Below, in pieces: positions 8,798-17,868 of a stretch of DNA of 64,000 bases. The notes below the pieces were generated by a model, which was not told where the DNA came from, made no database searches, and saw only the letters and a program-made list of their open reading frames with translations. Made by a program: the position numbers and the translations under genes. The first letter of the stretch is position 1; each line of letters begins with the position of its first letter. The stretch comes from Streptomyces sp. ATexAB-D23 (GTDB lineage Bacteria; Actinomycetota; Actinomycetes; Streptomycetales; Streptomycetaceae). Where the stretch lies: positions 474,722 to 538,721 of the forward strand of contig NZ_KB892013.1 of NCBI RefSeq assembly GCF_000373645.1, given 5' to 3'.

Positions 8798-9781
8798 TCA
8801 GCTCACCCTCACGCGCGGATCGAGGAAGACGGTGGCGATGTCCGCGAGGATCGCGCCGATCGCGGTCAGGGCGGCGGCGAAGGCGGCCGTGGCGACCGTG
8901 CCGTGGATGTCGTTCTTGCTGATGGTCTGGATGAAGTAGCGGCCCATGCCGTTCCAGCCGAAGATCGTCTCGGTGATGATGGCTCCGGTGAAGATGGCGG
9001 GGATGCTGAACGCCACGGAGGTCGCCGTCGGGATGAGCGCGGTGCGCAGGGCGTGCCGGCGGATCGCCTTGGTACGGGTGAGACCGGTGGCCCGCGCGGT
9101 GCGCACGTAGTCGGCGTTGATCGTGTCGAGCAGGAGCGAGCGCTGGGTCAGGTGGTAGCCGACGTAGCCCATCAGGGTCAGGGTCAGCGTCGGCAGGATC
9201 AGGTGCAGCAGGCGGTCTCCGATGGTGGGCAGCAGCCCCTCGACGTTCGGGGAGTTCTCGCCCGCGACGTAGAGGAAGTGCAGCCCGGCGTGCTGGTTGA
9301 GCCAGATCGCGACGAAGACGACGGCGAGCGCGGCGACGGAGGTGGGGACGTTGAAGACCGCGATGGACACGGCCTGCGAGATCCGGTCGGCCCAGCCGTA
9401 CTGCCGGGACGCCGTGTACACGCCCAGCGTGACCCCGATGACGACGGACAGGATCGTGGCCATGACGACCAGTTCGGCGCTGACGAGCGAGCGGTAGCCG
9501 ATCTCGCCGTTGACAGAGACACCGGTGGGCGACCTGCCCCAGTCGAAGTGGACGACGACGGAGGTGAGCCAGTCCCACCAGCGCTGCACGATCGGCACCT
9601 GCGGGTCGAGGTTGTAGGCCGCGAGGGCCCGGCCGATCTGTTCCTCGGTGCGTACGGGCCGCAGTTCCTTGAAGTTCGACCGGGGGTCCAGGAACCAACT
9701 GGCCAGGAAGTAGGTGGCGTTGGTCGCCACCACGATCATCAGGAGCCAGCCCGTCGCCTTGCGCGTCACATAGCGCAGCAC
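8798..9781 (-). CDS. peptide ABC transporter permease (DppB type)
   Basis: The 327-residue protein is the partner permease of the DppC-like protein. It has an N-terminal membrane anchor and six helices in total, with the typical family EAA loop (RATGLTRTKAIRRHALRTAL). I chose the GTG at 9781 because a strong GAGGAGG Shine-Dalgarno sequence lies 8 nt upstream. The ATG at 9805 would put that site inside the gene. It is the first gene of the four-gene operon, and the 354-bp upstream spacer is divergent from the lipoate-ligase-like gene. Confidence 0.9.
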   Translation of the reverse strand: MLRYVTRKATGWLLMIVVATNATYFLASWFLDPRSNFKELRPVRTEEQIGRALAAYNLDPQVPIVQRWWDWLTSVVVHFDWGRSPTGVSVNGEIGYRSLVSAELVVMATILSVVIGVTLGVYTASRQYGWADRISQAVSIAVFNVPTSVAALAVVFVAIWLNQHAGLHFLYVAGENSPNVEGLLPTIGDRLLHLILPTLTLTLMGYVGYHLTQRSLLLDTINADYVRTARATGLTRTKAIRRHALRTALIPTATSVAFSIPAIFTGAIITETIFGWNGMGRYFIQTISKNDIHGTVATAAFAAALTAIGAILADIATVFLDPRVRVS

Positions 9782-10135
9782 GGGCGGCACCTCCTCACCG
9801 CGCACGGGAGGTGCGCCGTGGAGGCGCCGGATCTGAGGGGCGTATGCATGCGCGGTGGTGCTTTCTGGGGGGGGGAAGAACGTGCACAGACGTGCGATTG
9901 CCAGTCTTGACCGCGCTCCGGCGCCCGCACCAGCTCCGGGCGGGTCCCGCCACGACCTCGCAATACCGCTGTAGCAAACGGTCCGTACAGATCATGATTT
10001 GTACGGAACCGCCTTGCGCCGGGTTCCCGGCGGGGCCTCGGTGCGGCGGGCGGACTAAACCGCGCCTCGATGGCGTTGTGCCTGGTCGGAGCCCTTGCGC
10101 GGGCAAGCGGACCGGGCGGAAGTGGAGGCATGGCT
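9782..10135. other. divergent intergenic region with palindrome
   Basis: These 354 bp hold no credible gene. They include a run of nine G (9867-9875), the inverted repeat at 9982-10007 and the Shine-Dalgarno site GGAGG (10124-10128) of the rightward gene. Both the transporter operon and the ligase-like gene must be transcribed from here. Confidence 0.7.
9982..10007. promoter_or_regulatory. inverted repeat, possible operator
   Basis: TCCGTACA and TGTACGGA form a perfect 8-bp inverted repeat around a 10-bp spacer that itself contains the palindrome ATCATGAT. The local AT-richness and the position between two divergent transcription units fit a regulator-binding site better than a terminator. 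The regulator is unknown. Confidence 0.5.
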
Positions 10136-11200
10136 GTGCACGGTGAGTACAAGATCCCCGGCGGCAAGCTGGTCGTGGTGGACCTGGAGGTCGAGGGCGG
10201 CGCGCTGCGCGGCGTCCGGGTGGCGGGTGACTTCTTCCTGGAGCCGGACGAGGCGATCCTCGCGATCGACGCGGCGCTGGAGGGCGCCCCGGCGACCACG
10301 GACACGGTGGCCCTGGCGGCCAGGATCGACGCGGCGCTCCCGGAGTCGACGGTGATGCTCGGCCTCACGTCGGAGGGCGTCGCCGTCGCCGTACGCCGGG
10401 CGCTGGCGCACGCCACGGAGTGGAGCGACTACGACTGGCAGCTCATCCACGACGCTCCGCAGTCCCCCGAGCTGCACATGGCGCTGGACGAGGTCATCAC
10501 GGCGGAGGTCGCGGCGGGCCGGCGCCCGCCGACGCTGCGCGTGTGGGAGTGGGACTCCCCCGCGGTGATCATCGGCAGCTTCCAGTCCCTGCGCAACGAG
10601 GTCGACCCCGAGGGCGTCGAACGCCACGGCGTCACGGTCGTCCGGCGTGTCTCCGGGGGCGGCGCGATGTTCGCGGAGCCGAGCAGCACCATCACCTACT
10701 CCCTCGCGGTCCCCCAGTCCCTGGTCTCCGGGCTGTCCTTCGCCGACAGCTACGCCTACCTGGACGACTGGGTCCTTGAGGCCCTCGGCGACATGGGCAT
10801 CAAGGCCTGGTACCAGCCGCTCAACGACATCGCGACCGAGGTCGGGAAGATCGCCGGGGCCGCCCAGAAGCGCGTGGTGGGCCCGGACGGAGGCCCCGGC
10901 GCGGTGCTGCACCACGTGACCATGTCGTACGACATCGACGCCGACAAGATGCTCGACGTGCTGCGCATCGGCAAGGAGAAGATGTCCGACAAGGGCACGA
11001 AGAGCGCCAAGAAGCGCGTCGACCCGTTGCGCCGGCAGACCGGTCTGCCCCGCCAGGCCGTCATCGAGCGGATGATCGACTCCTTCCGCAACCGCCACGG
11101 CCTGACCCGGGGCCAGGTGACCCCCGAGGAGCTGGCAGCGGCCGAGGAACTCGTCCGCACCAAGTTCGCCACGGATGCCTGGACGGCCCGGGTGCCGTAG
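10136..11200 (+). CDS. lipoate-protein ligase-like (LplA/BirA fold) with N-terminal accessory domain
   Basis: The 354-residue protein belongs to the biotin/lipoate ligase superfamily, which attaches lipoyl groups to lysine on 2-oxoacid dehydrogenase and GcvH proteins. The catalytic domain (about 100-330) has the lipoyl-AMP motif RRVSGGGAMF (170-179) and the KIAGAAQKR segment with the conserved Lys238. Residues 1-90 (GEYKIPGGKLVVVDLEVEGG...) look like the small LplA C-terminal accessory domain, here placed in front. This is the reverse of E. coli LplA. I chose the GTG at 10136 because GGAGG lies 7 nt upstream; the ATG at 10130 and an upstream ATG at 10070 are poorer. It could act as an octanoyl/lipoyl transferase instead of a ligase. 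Confidence 0.8.
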   Translation: MHGEYKIPGGKLVVVDLEVEGGALRGVRVAGDFFLEPDEAILAIDAALEGAPATTDTVALAARIDAALPESTVMLGLTSEGVAVAVRRALAHATEWSDYDWQLIHDAPQSPELHMALDEVITAEVAAGRRPPTLRVWEWDSPAVIIGSFQSLRNEVDPEGVERHGVTVVRRVSGGGAMFAEPSSTITYSLAVPQSLVSGLSFADSYAYLDDWVLEALGDMGIKAWYQPLNDIATEVGKIAGAAQKRVVGPDGGPGAVLHHVTMSYDIDADKMLDVLRIGKEKMSDKGTKSAKKRVDPLRRQTGLPRQAVIERMIDSFRNRHGLTRGQVTPEELAAAEELVRTKFATDAWTARVP

Positions 11201-11222
11201 GGAGACCCGGGCCTTCCGGGCT

Positions 11223-12758
11223 CTAGCCGAAGCCCGGCGGCCGGTGCTCGTGCCAGCGTCGGTCGCTCTCCAGCTGGGCGGCCAGCGAGATGAGGCGTTC
11301 CTCGCTGCGGGAAGGGCCGAGGAGCTGGGCGCCGACCGGCAGGCCGTCCGGGGTGAAGCCGGCCGGGAGGCTGATGCCGGGCCAGCCCAGCACGTTCCAC
11401 GGCCACGCGTACGGGCATGCCTCGGTCATCGCGACATCGGTGCGCCAGGCGCTCAGCCCGTCGAACCTGCCGATCCGGGGCGGCGGCAGCGCCGTCGTCG
11501 GGGTGAGCAGCACGTCGAACCCGGCCCCGGAGCGCCCCCGGTGGAACAGCGCGCCGATCCGCCGGTGCTGATGCACCTCCCGGGCCCTGGCCGCGCGCAC
11601 CACCCGGCCGCCGAGCCGGGTGCCGGTGCGCAGCGCGCTGCGGGTGCGCGCGTCCAGGAGCGCCGGCTCGGGGTGCAGGGCCGCGAGTTCGGCGATGCCG
11701 GCGGTGGCGCGGGGTACGAAGCCGAGGCCGATCAGCCCGTAGCGCGGCCGGGCCTCCTCGACGTGGTGGCCGAGCCGGGCCAGCGCCTGCGCGAGTTCGG
11801 CGACCGCGCGGAGCACGTCCGGATGGGGCGCCGTGCCGGTGAGGGTGAGCGGCGGGCGCCAGGCCAGGGCGATGCGCAGCCGGCCCGGGTCGCGGCGGGC
11901 GGCGGCCGAGGCGTCGATCGGCGGCGGGCGGTACGGGTCGTCGGGGTGCGGGCCCGCGACCGCGTCCAGCAGCAGGGCGGCGTCCGCGACGGTCCTGGCC
12001 AGCGGGCCGTTGACGGTGAGGCCCTGGAAGGCGTCGCTGTGCGGGTGCACGGAGATCCGGCCGCGCTGCGGCTTGATGCCGACGAGGTGGGTCCAGGCGG
12101 CGGGGATGCGGACGGAGCCCGCCCCGTCCGAGCCGAGGGCGGCGGGCACCAGGCCGGCGGCGACGGCGGCCGCCGAACCGCCGGAGGAGCCGCCCGGGGT
12201 GTGGCCGGTGTGCCACGGGTTGCGGGTGGCGCCGAACGCGGCTCCCTCGGTGAACGGCCACTGGCCCAGTTCGCAGGAGTTGGTCTTGCCGACGATCACG
12301 GCTCCGGCCGCGCGCAGCCTGCGTACGGCCTCGCTGTCGGCGGTCGCGGCGGGCCGGTGCCCGGCGCAGCCGAAGTGGGTGGGCATCCCTGCGACGTCGG
12401 TGTCGTCCTTGACCGCGACCGGCACCCCGAGCAGCGGCAACCGCTCCCCCGCCGCGAGCCGGCGGTCCGCGTCGGCCGCCTCGGCGAGCGCGGCTTCGGC
12501 GCGCAGGTGGCGGAAGGCGTTGAGGGTGCCCTGGCTCGCCTCGATCCGCGCCAGCGCGGCGGAGACCATCTCGGCGGAGGTGGCCCGTCCGTCCGCGAGG
12601 GCCCGAGCGGAGTCGGCGAGACCGGGCGGGGCCCCGGTCCGCGGCCGCGCGACGTCCGGTCCTGTCCTGGTCGGTCCCGGGCCGTTCGGACCCGGGACCG
12701 CCCGTCCCGCTCCGTCCGGTGCCGGGTCGTCCATTCGGGTGGTCTCCGCTGAGGACAT
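11223..12758 (-). CDS. amidase (amidase-signature family)
   Basis: The 511-residue protein has the complete amidase-signature Ser-cisSer-Lys triad: K117 in VAVKDDTDVAG, S191 in GGSSGGSAAA, and the nucleophile S215 in DGAGSVRIPA. Such enzymes hydrolyse carboxylic amides, aryl-acylamides or nitrile-derived amides in the cytoplasm. The first 45 residues are Gly/Pro-rich and absent from typical members, so the ATG at residue 9 (MDDPAPDG) could also serve; the listed ATG has GGGAGG 10 nt upstream. It is not a GatA, since the gene stands alone and lacks GatB/C partners here. Its natural substrate is unknown. Confidence 0.88.
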   Translation of the reverse strand: MSSAETTRMDDPAPDGAGRAVPGPNGPGPTRTGPDVARPRTGAPPGLADSARALADGRATSAEMVSAALARIEASQGTLNAFRHLRAEAALAEAADADRRLAAGERLPLLGVPVAVKDDTDVAGMPTHFGCAGHRPAATADSEAVRRLRAAGAVIVGKTNSCELGQWPFTEGAAFGATRNPWHTGHTPGGSSGGSAAAVAAGLVPAALGSDGAGSVRIPAAWTHLVGIKPQRGRISVHPHSDAFQGLTVNGPLARTVADAALLLDAVAGPHPDDPYRPPPIDASAAARRDPGRLRIALAWRPPLTLTGTAPHPDVLRAVAELAQALARLGHHVEEARPRYGLIGLGFVPRATAGIAELAALHPEPALLDARTRSALRTGTRLGGRVVRAARAREVHQHRRIGALFHRGRSGAGFDVLLTPTTALPPPRIGRFDGLSAWRTDVAMTEACPYAWPWNVLGWPGISLPAGFTPDGLPVGAQLLGPSRSEERLISLAAQLESDRRWHEHRPPGFG

Positions 12759-12990
12759 GGGCCGTTCGCCTCCCTCGTACCGTCAGGTGCGTACACCTGT
12801 CCGCCACCTGTCCGCGCGAACGGACTTACTGGAGGGTAACGAGTGGGGGCGATCCCCTCAACCGTGCGGCGGCGCCCCGGGGACGGACGCCGATCGGTCC
12901 GAAGGGCGGCCTCCCCGCCCCCGGCGTACGCTCGATGTGTTCGGACCCAGTCACCCGAACAGTCCCGCCACGACCCTTCGAGGAGGCGAC

Positions 12991-13764
12991 GTGACCGGCT
13001 CCCACCTCGGCACACGCCCGGCCGCATGGGCTGCGGCGATCCTGATCGGCGTCACCGGCACGGGCGCGCTCGGCGGTGTCGCCCACGCGGAGGACATCGA
13101 CCACCTCACCGCCCAACAGATCGCCGACCGCTCCCGCGACGCGCTGCTCGGCGCGGACTCACTGCATGTGACCTCGCGCGGCGACCTCGGCAAGGGCGGC
13201 AGACCCATGTCCCTGGACCTCACCCTGGACCGGCACGGCAACTGCAACGGTTCGGTGGACCTGGGCCGGAGCCAGGGATCGGTGCTGATCGTCAAGCGCG
13301 GCGACGACGTGTGGCTGAAGCCGGACGCCGACTTCTGGAAGAACCAGGTGCCCAACGGCGGTTCGGCCTTCGCCGCGATCCTGGGCGACCGCTATCTCAA
13401 GGCGCCGGCCGACAACCCCCGGCTGCGCACGCTGACCAAGACGTGTGACCTCAACACCTTCCAGAAGCTCGTCAGCGACAACGCGAACGACGACACGGGC
13501 ACCCTCAACAAGGGCCGGAAGACGACACTCGGCAAGCAGTCGGTGGTGCCGCTGACCAGGATCCGCGGCAACACGACGCTGACGGTGGACGTGGCGGCGA
13601 CCGGCAAGCCCTATCCGCTGCGGCTCACCCTGCGCGGCGACAACGGCGCGGACGCGGTCGTGAACCTCTCGGACTTCGACGAGCCGGTGCCCAGGACCAC
13701 GCCCGCGCGGGACGAGTCGTTCGACGTCAGCGCCCTGCTGAGCCGCTCATCCTCCCCGGTGTGA
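12991..13764 (+). CDS. secreted LppX/LprG-like hypothetical protein
   Basis: This 257-residue protein starts at GTG with GAGGAGG 4 nt upstream. A signal peptide (AAWAAAILIGVTGTGALGGVAHA) ends near residue 33. The mature part begins with ITAQQIADRS-type helix sequence and then beta-rich sequence with alternating charged residues. This resembles the LppX/LprAFG fold, which cradles lipids or, in Streptomyces, has no known ligand. There is no lipobox cysteine, so the protein is probably released or wall-associated rather than lipidated. Its 3' end overlaps the convergent permease gene by 38 bp. Confidence 0.75.
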   Translation: MTGSHLGTRPAAWAAAILIGVTGTGALGGVAHAEDIDHLTAQQIADRSRDALLGADSLHVTSRGDLGKGGRPMSLDLTLDRHGNCNGSVDLGRSQGSVLIVKRGDDVWLKPDADFWKNQVPNGGSAFAAILGDRYLKAPADNPRLRTLTKTCDLNTFQKLVSDNANDDTGTLNKGRKTTLGKQSVVPLTRIRGNTTLTVDVAATGKPYPLRLTLRGDNGADAVVNLSDFDEPVPRTTPARDESFDVSALLSRSSSPV

Positions 13765-15280
13765 CGTCTCGGCGCCCCATGAGGAGCACGTACAGCACCA
13801 GCGAGGAGACGAGCCCGACCGCCCAGCCGTAGTCGGCGAGGGGCTTCAGGAACGGGATCAGGCCGTCCGCGGGGAAGGGCCCCTTCCCGGGCTCCGAGTG
13901 CGAACCGCCGATCGCCAGTACCCCGCCGACGGCGAAGGCGGTGACGGCCCGCCAGTTCCAGCCGCCCGCGTACCAGTAACGGCCGCCCGGCCGGTACAGG
14001 TCGGCGAGGTCGAGCACGGTGCGCCGCACGATCCAGTAGTCGGCGATCAGGATGCCCGCGACCGTACCGAGCAGTCCGCCGACCAGGCCGAGCCAGGTGA
14101 AGATGTACAGCTCGGGTGTCTCGGTCAGCTTCCACGGCATGATCACGACGCCGACGACCCCGGTGACCAGCGCCCCCGTACGGAAGTTGACGAACTTCGG
14201 CGCGAGGTTCGCCAGGTCGTACGCGGGTGAGACCACGTTCGCCGCGATGTTCACGGAGATGGTCGCGACGAGCACCGTCACCAGGGCGTAGAGGAGCCCG
14301 AAGACGTTGTCGGTGTGGGCGACCAGCTCGACCGGGTCCCAGATCGCCTCGCCGTAGACGGCCTGCGAGCCCGAGGTGACGAGCACCGAGAGCAGCGCGA
14401 AGAGGGTCATGGTGGTGGGCAGGCCGAGCGACTGGCCGCGGATCTGGGCCCGTTGGCCCGCGCCGAAGCGGGTGAAGTCGGGGATGTTCAGGGAGAGCGT
14501 CGCCCAGAAGGCGATCATCCCCATCAGGGAGGGGAAGAAGACCGGCCAGAAGTCCTTGCCCCAGCCGAGCCTGGAGGGCTGGTCGAGCAGCGGCCCGAAC
14601 CCGCCGGCCTTGACGGCGACCCAGATCAGCAGCACCAGGGCGCCGACGATGACGAAGGGCGCCGCCCAGTTCTCGAACCGCCGCAGGGCGTTCATCCCCC
14701 GGTAGATGATGGCGAGTTCGAGTGCCCAGAACAGGACGAAGCACAGCCACAGCGTCCAGGGCTGCCCGCCGACCTCGGCCGCCTCGGCCCAGCCGCCGAA
14801 CACCTTGCCCAGCAGGGTGAAGATGCCGACCCCGCCGATCCAGGTCTGGATGCCGAACCAGGCACACGCCACCGCTGCCCGGATCAGGGCGGGCAGGTTG
14901 GCGCCGCGCAGCCCGAACGACGCCCGTGCCAGCACCGGGAAGGGGATGCCGTACTTGGGCCCGGCGTGCCCGGTGAGCAGCATCGGCCCGAGCACGATCA
15001 GGTTGGCGAGCGCGATGGTGAAGACGGCCTGCTTCCAGTCCATGCCGAGGGCGACGAGACCGGAGGCGAGCAGCCAGGAGGGAATGTTGTGGGCCATGCC
15101 GACCCAGAGGGCGGCGAAGTTGTACGTGGTCCAGTCGCGCCGTTCCAGGGGGACGGGCAGCAGGTCCTGGTTGACGAAGCGGTTGTCGTCCGGGGCGGCG
15201 CCGGGGCCGAGTTCGACGCGGTCGGGCGGGGCGGCGGGTATCGGGTCCTGGGACGGGGGTGGCGGGGCGGTCGATGTCAT
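13727..15280 (-). CDS. NCS1-family nucleobase/hydantoin/allantoin permease
   Basis: This 517-residue membrane protein has about twelve hydrophobic segments. The NCS1 family sequence begins at NRFVNQDLLPVPLERRDWTTYNF (residues 33-55), which marks cation-coupled nucleobase transporters such as Mhp1, PucI and CodB. It ends the minus-strand operon of reductive pyrimidine degradation, which makes uracil, thymine, dihydropyrimidine or hydantoin the likely cargo. An 80-bp gap separates it from the preceding oxidoreductase gene. The last 38 bp overlap, tail to tail, the convergent secreted-protein gene, an uncommon arrangement that could allow mutual antisense effects. Confidence 0.9.
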   Translation of the reverse strand: MTSTAPPPPSQDPIPAAPPDRVELGPGAAPDDNRFVNQDLLPVPLERRDWTTYNFAALWVGMAHNIPSWLLASGLVALGMDWKQAVFTIALANLIVLGPMLLTGHAGPKYGIPFPVLARASFGLRGANLPALIRAAVACAWFGIQTWIGGVGIFTLLGKVFGGWAEAAEVGGQPWTLWLCFVLFWALELAIIYRGMNALRRFENWAAPFVIVGALVLLIWVAVKAGGFGPLLDQPSRLGWGKDFWPVFFPSLMGMIAFWATLSLNIPDFTRFGAGQRAQIRGQSLGLPTTMTLFALLSVLVTSGSQAVYGEAIWDPVELVAHTDNVFGLLYALVTVLVATISVNIAANVVSPAYDLANLAPKFVNFRTGALVTGVVGVVIMPWKLTETPELYIFTWLGLVGGLLGTVAGILIADYWIVRRTVLDLADLYRPGGRYWYAGGWNWRAVTAFAVGGVLAIGGSHSEPGKGPFPADGLIPFLKPLADYGWAVGLVSSLVLYVLLMGRRDVTPGRMSGSAGR

Positions 15281-15359
15281 GGCGGCTGAACCCTTCGCTC
15301 GGGGCGGTGCCGTGCGGGGAGCGGGCGCGGGGGGTGTGGGGACGGCCGGGGGGCGGCCG

Positions 15360-16376
15360 TCAGTCGGTGAGGGCGGGGATGACGGTGGAGCCGTAGGCGT
15401 CGATGGTCGCCTCGCGGGCGTCGTGCATGTTGTAGACGGCGAACTGGTCGACGCCCAGCCCCTTGAGGTGCTTCAGCTTCTCGATCTGGGCCTCGGCCGG
15501 GCCGAGCAGGCAGAAGCGGTCCACGATCGCGTCGGGGACGAAGTCGGTGGACGGGTTCCCGGCGCGGCCGTGGTGGCTGTAGTCGTAGCCCTGCCGGCCT
15601 TTGATGTACGCGGTCAGCTCGTCGGGGACGAGGCCGGAGTGCTCGCCGTACCGGGAGACGAGGTCGGCGACGTGGTTGCCGACCATCCCGCCGAACCAGC
15701 GGCACTGGTCGCGGGCGTGGGCGAGGGCGTCCGGCGAGTCGTCGGCGGTGACGTAGGCGGGGGCGGCGACGCAGATCGTCACGGCGTCCGGATCGCGTCC
15801 GGCCCCGGCCGCCGCGTCCCGTACCGCCTTGATCATCCACTCGGTGAGGTACGGGTCGGCGAGCTGGAGGATGAAGCCGTCGGCCTTCTGCCCGGCGAGC
15901 GCGAGCGCCTTGGGACCGTACGCGGCCATCCAGACCGGGAGCCGGCCGTCCTTGACCCAGGGGAGCCGGACCGGCTGCCCGTCGACGGCCGCCTCGCGGC
16001 CCTCGGCGAGGTCGCGGATGACGTCGATGGCCTCGCCGAGCCTGGCCAGGGTGTTGGGGCGGCGCCCGGCGACGCGCATCGCCGAGTCGCCCCGGCCGAT
16101 CCCGCACACGGTCCGGTTGCCGTACATGTCGTTGAGCGTGGCGAAGGTGGAGGCGGTGACCTCCCAGGTGCGGGTGCCGGGGTTGGTGACCATGGGGCCG
16201 ACGACGAGGTGGTCGGTGTGTTCGAGGATGCTGCTGTAGATGACGAAGGGCTCCTGCCAGAGCACCGCCGAGTCGAAGGTCCAGCCGTAGCGGAACCCGT
16301 TGCGTTCGGCGCGGCGCATCAGGCCGACGACGGCCGATGCGGGCGGGTCCGTCTGGAGGACGAGTCCGAAGTCCAT
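15360..16376 (-). CDS. LLM-class flavin/F420-dependent oxidoreductase of pyrimidine-degradation operon
   Basis: This 338-residue protein is a luciferase-like monooxygenase-fold enzyme. Its start (MDFGLVLQTDPP) and the segments GNRTVCGIGRGDSAMRVAGR and LPVWMAAYGPKALALAG fit a TIGR03842-type subfamily that recurs in dihydropyrimidinase operons. Members use FMN or F420. Its place between dihydropyrimidinase and permease genes, together with the absence of a classical dihydropyrimidine dehydrogenase here, suggests it handles the pyrimidine or hydantoin ring. The exact reaction is not established. The gap to the dihydropyrimidinase gene is 11 bp, so the two are co-transcribed. Confidence 0.87.
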   Translation of the reverse strand: MDFGLVLQTDPPASAVVGLMRRAERNGFRYGWTFDSAVLWQEPFVIYSSILEHTDHLVVGPMVTNPGTRTWEVTASTFATLNDMYGNRTVCGIGRGDSAMRVAGRRPNTLARLGEAIDVIRDLAEGREAAVDGQPVRLPWVKDGRLPVWMAAYGPKALALAGQKADGFILQLADPYLTEWMIKAVRDAAAGAGRDPDAVTICVAAPAYVTADDSPDALAHARDQCRWFGGMVGNHVADLVSRYGEHSGLVPDELTAYIKGRQGYDYSHHGRAGNPSTDFVPDAIVDRFCLLGPAEAQIEKLKHLKGLGVDQFAVYNMHDAREATIDAYGSTVIPALTD

Positions 16377-16387
16377 GCCGTCAACTC

Positions 16388-17788
16388 CTAGTCCAGGTAC
16401 TGACAGGTGGCGCGGGGCGTGTAGATGCCGTGACCGGCACGGCCGGTGTAGGTGCGGCGGTCGATGACGACCTCACCGCGCGAGAGGACGGTCTCCACCC
16501 GGCCGGTGAGCCGCTTGCCCTCGTACGCCGAGTAGTCGACGTTCATGTGGTGGGTGGTGGCCGACACGGTCTGTTCGGCCACCGGGTCGTAGACGACGAT
16601 GTCGGCGTCCGCGCCGGGCGCGATGGTGCCCTTCTTCGGGTAGAGGCCGAACATCCGGGCCGGGGACGCGCAGGCGATCTCGATCCAGCGGCGGCGCGAG
16701 ATGTGGCCGTCGACGACGGCCTGGTGCAGGAGGTCCATGCGGTTCTCGACGCCCGGCATGCCGTTGGGGATCTTCGAGAAGTCGCCGCGGCCCATCTCCT
16801 TCTGGCCGGAGAAGCAGAAGGGGCAGTGGTCGGTGGAGACGACCTGGAGTTCGTTGTTGCGCAGCCCGCGCCAGAGGGTTTCCTGGTGTTCCCTGGGCCG
16901 CAGCGGGGTGGAGCAGACGTATTTGGCGCCCTCGAAGTCCGGCTCGGCGAGGTTGTCGGTGGACAGGAAGAGGTACTGCGGGCAGGTCTCGCCGAAGACG
17001 GGCAGCCCCTTGTGGCGGGCGGCGGCGATCTCGGCGACGGCCTCGTCCGCGGAGACGTGCACGACGTACAGGGGCGATCCGGCGACGCGGGCGAGCTGGA
17101 TCGCCCGGTGCGTGGCCTCGGCCTCCAGCGCCACCTTCCGTACGTCCCCGTGGTGGCGGGGGTCGGTGCGGCCCGCGGCGAGCGCCTGCTCGACCAGGAC
17201 GTCGATGGCGATGCCGTTCTCCGCGTGCATCATGATCAGGCCGCCGTTGGACTCGGCCCGCTGCATGGCGCGCAGGATCTGTCCGTCGTCGCTGTAGAAG
17301 ACGCCCGGGTAGGCCATGAACAGCTTGAAGGACGTGATGCCCTCCGCCACCAGGAGGTCCATCTCCTTGAGCGAGGACTCGTTCACGTCGGCGAGGATCA
17401 TGTGGAACGCGTAGTCGATGGCGCAGTTGCCGTCCGCCTTGGCGTACCAGGCGTCGAGGCCCTCGCGCAGTGAGCGGCCGACCGACTGGATGGCGAAGTC
17501 CACGATGGTGGTGGTGCCGCCCCAGGCCGCGGCGCGGGTGCCGGTCTCGAAGGTGTCGGCGGCGTAGGTGCCGCCGAACGGCATCTCCATGTGGGTGTGC
17601 GCGTCGACGCCGCCCGGGATGACGTACTTGCCGGTGGCGTCGATGGTCCGCTCGGCGCTCCAGCCGGCCGCCTCGTCGGTGCCGTGGGCGGCGAGCGCGG
17701 CGACGCGGCCGCCGTCGACGAGTACGTCCGCGTGCATCTCGTCCGACGCGGTGACGACCAGGCCACCGCGGATGACGGTACGGCTCAT
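16388..17788 (-). CDS. hydA: dihydropyrimidinase (D-hydantoinase)
   Basis: The 466-residue cyclic amidohydrolase opens dihydrouracil/dihydrothymine (or hydantoins) to N-carbamoyl-beta-amino acids. Metal-site motifs are present: DAHTHMEMPF with H64 and H66, K155 in ITSFKLFMAYPG (the lysine that is carboxylated to bridge two zinc ions), and the later His/Asp motifs YVVHVSAD and STDHCPF. Length matches the family. The ATG 17788 has AGGAGGGG 7 nt upstream; the much longer open frame upstream is spurious. It lies 80 bp downstream of the aminotransferase gene in the same operon. Confidence 0.95.
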   Translation of the reverse strand: MSRTVIRGGLVVTASDEMHADVLVDGGRVAALAAHGTDEAAGWSAERTIDATGKYVIPGGVDAHTHMEMPFGGTYAADTFETGTRAAAWGGTTTIVDFAIQSVGRSLREGLDAWYAKADGNCAIDYAFHMILADVNESSLKEMDLLVAEGITSFKLFMAYPGVFYSDDGQILRAMQRAESNGGLIMMHAENGIAIDVLVEQALAAGRTDPRHHGDVRKVALEAEATHRAIQLARVAGSPLYVVHVSADEAVAEIAAARHKGLPVFGETCPQYLFLSTDNLAEPDFEGAKYVCSTPLRPREHQETLWRGLRNNELQVVSTDHCPFCFSGQKEMGRGDFSKIPNGMPGVENRMDLLHQAVVDGHISRRRWIEIACASPARMFGLYPKKGTIAPGADADIVVYDPVAEQTVSATTHHMNVDYSAYEGKRLTGRVETVLSRGEVVIDRRTYTGRAGHGIYTPRATCQYLD

Positions 17789-17868
17789 GGATTCCCCTCC
17801 TGGTTGTGCTGAAGGTGGAGCGGGGTGCGGGGCCTGGCCGGCCGCCGCACCCACGCCGTTGTCAGCTC

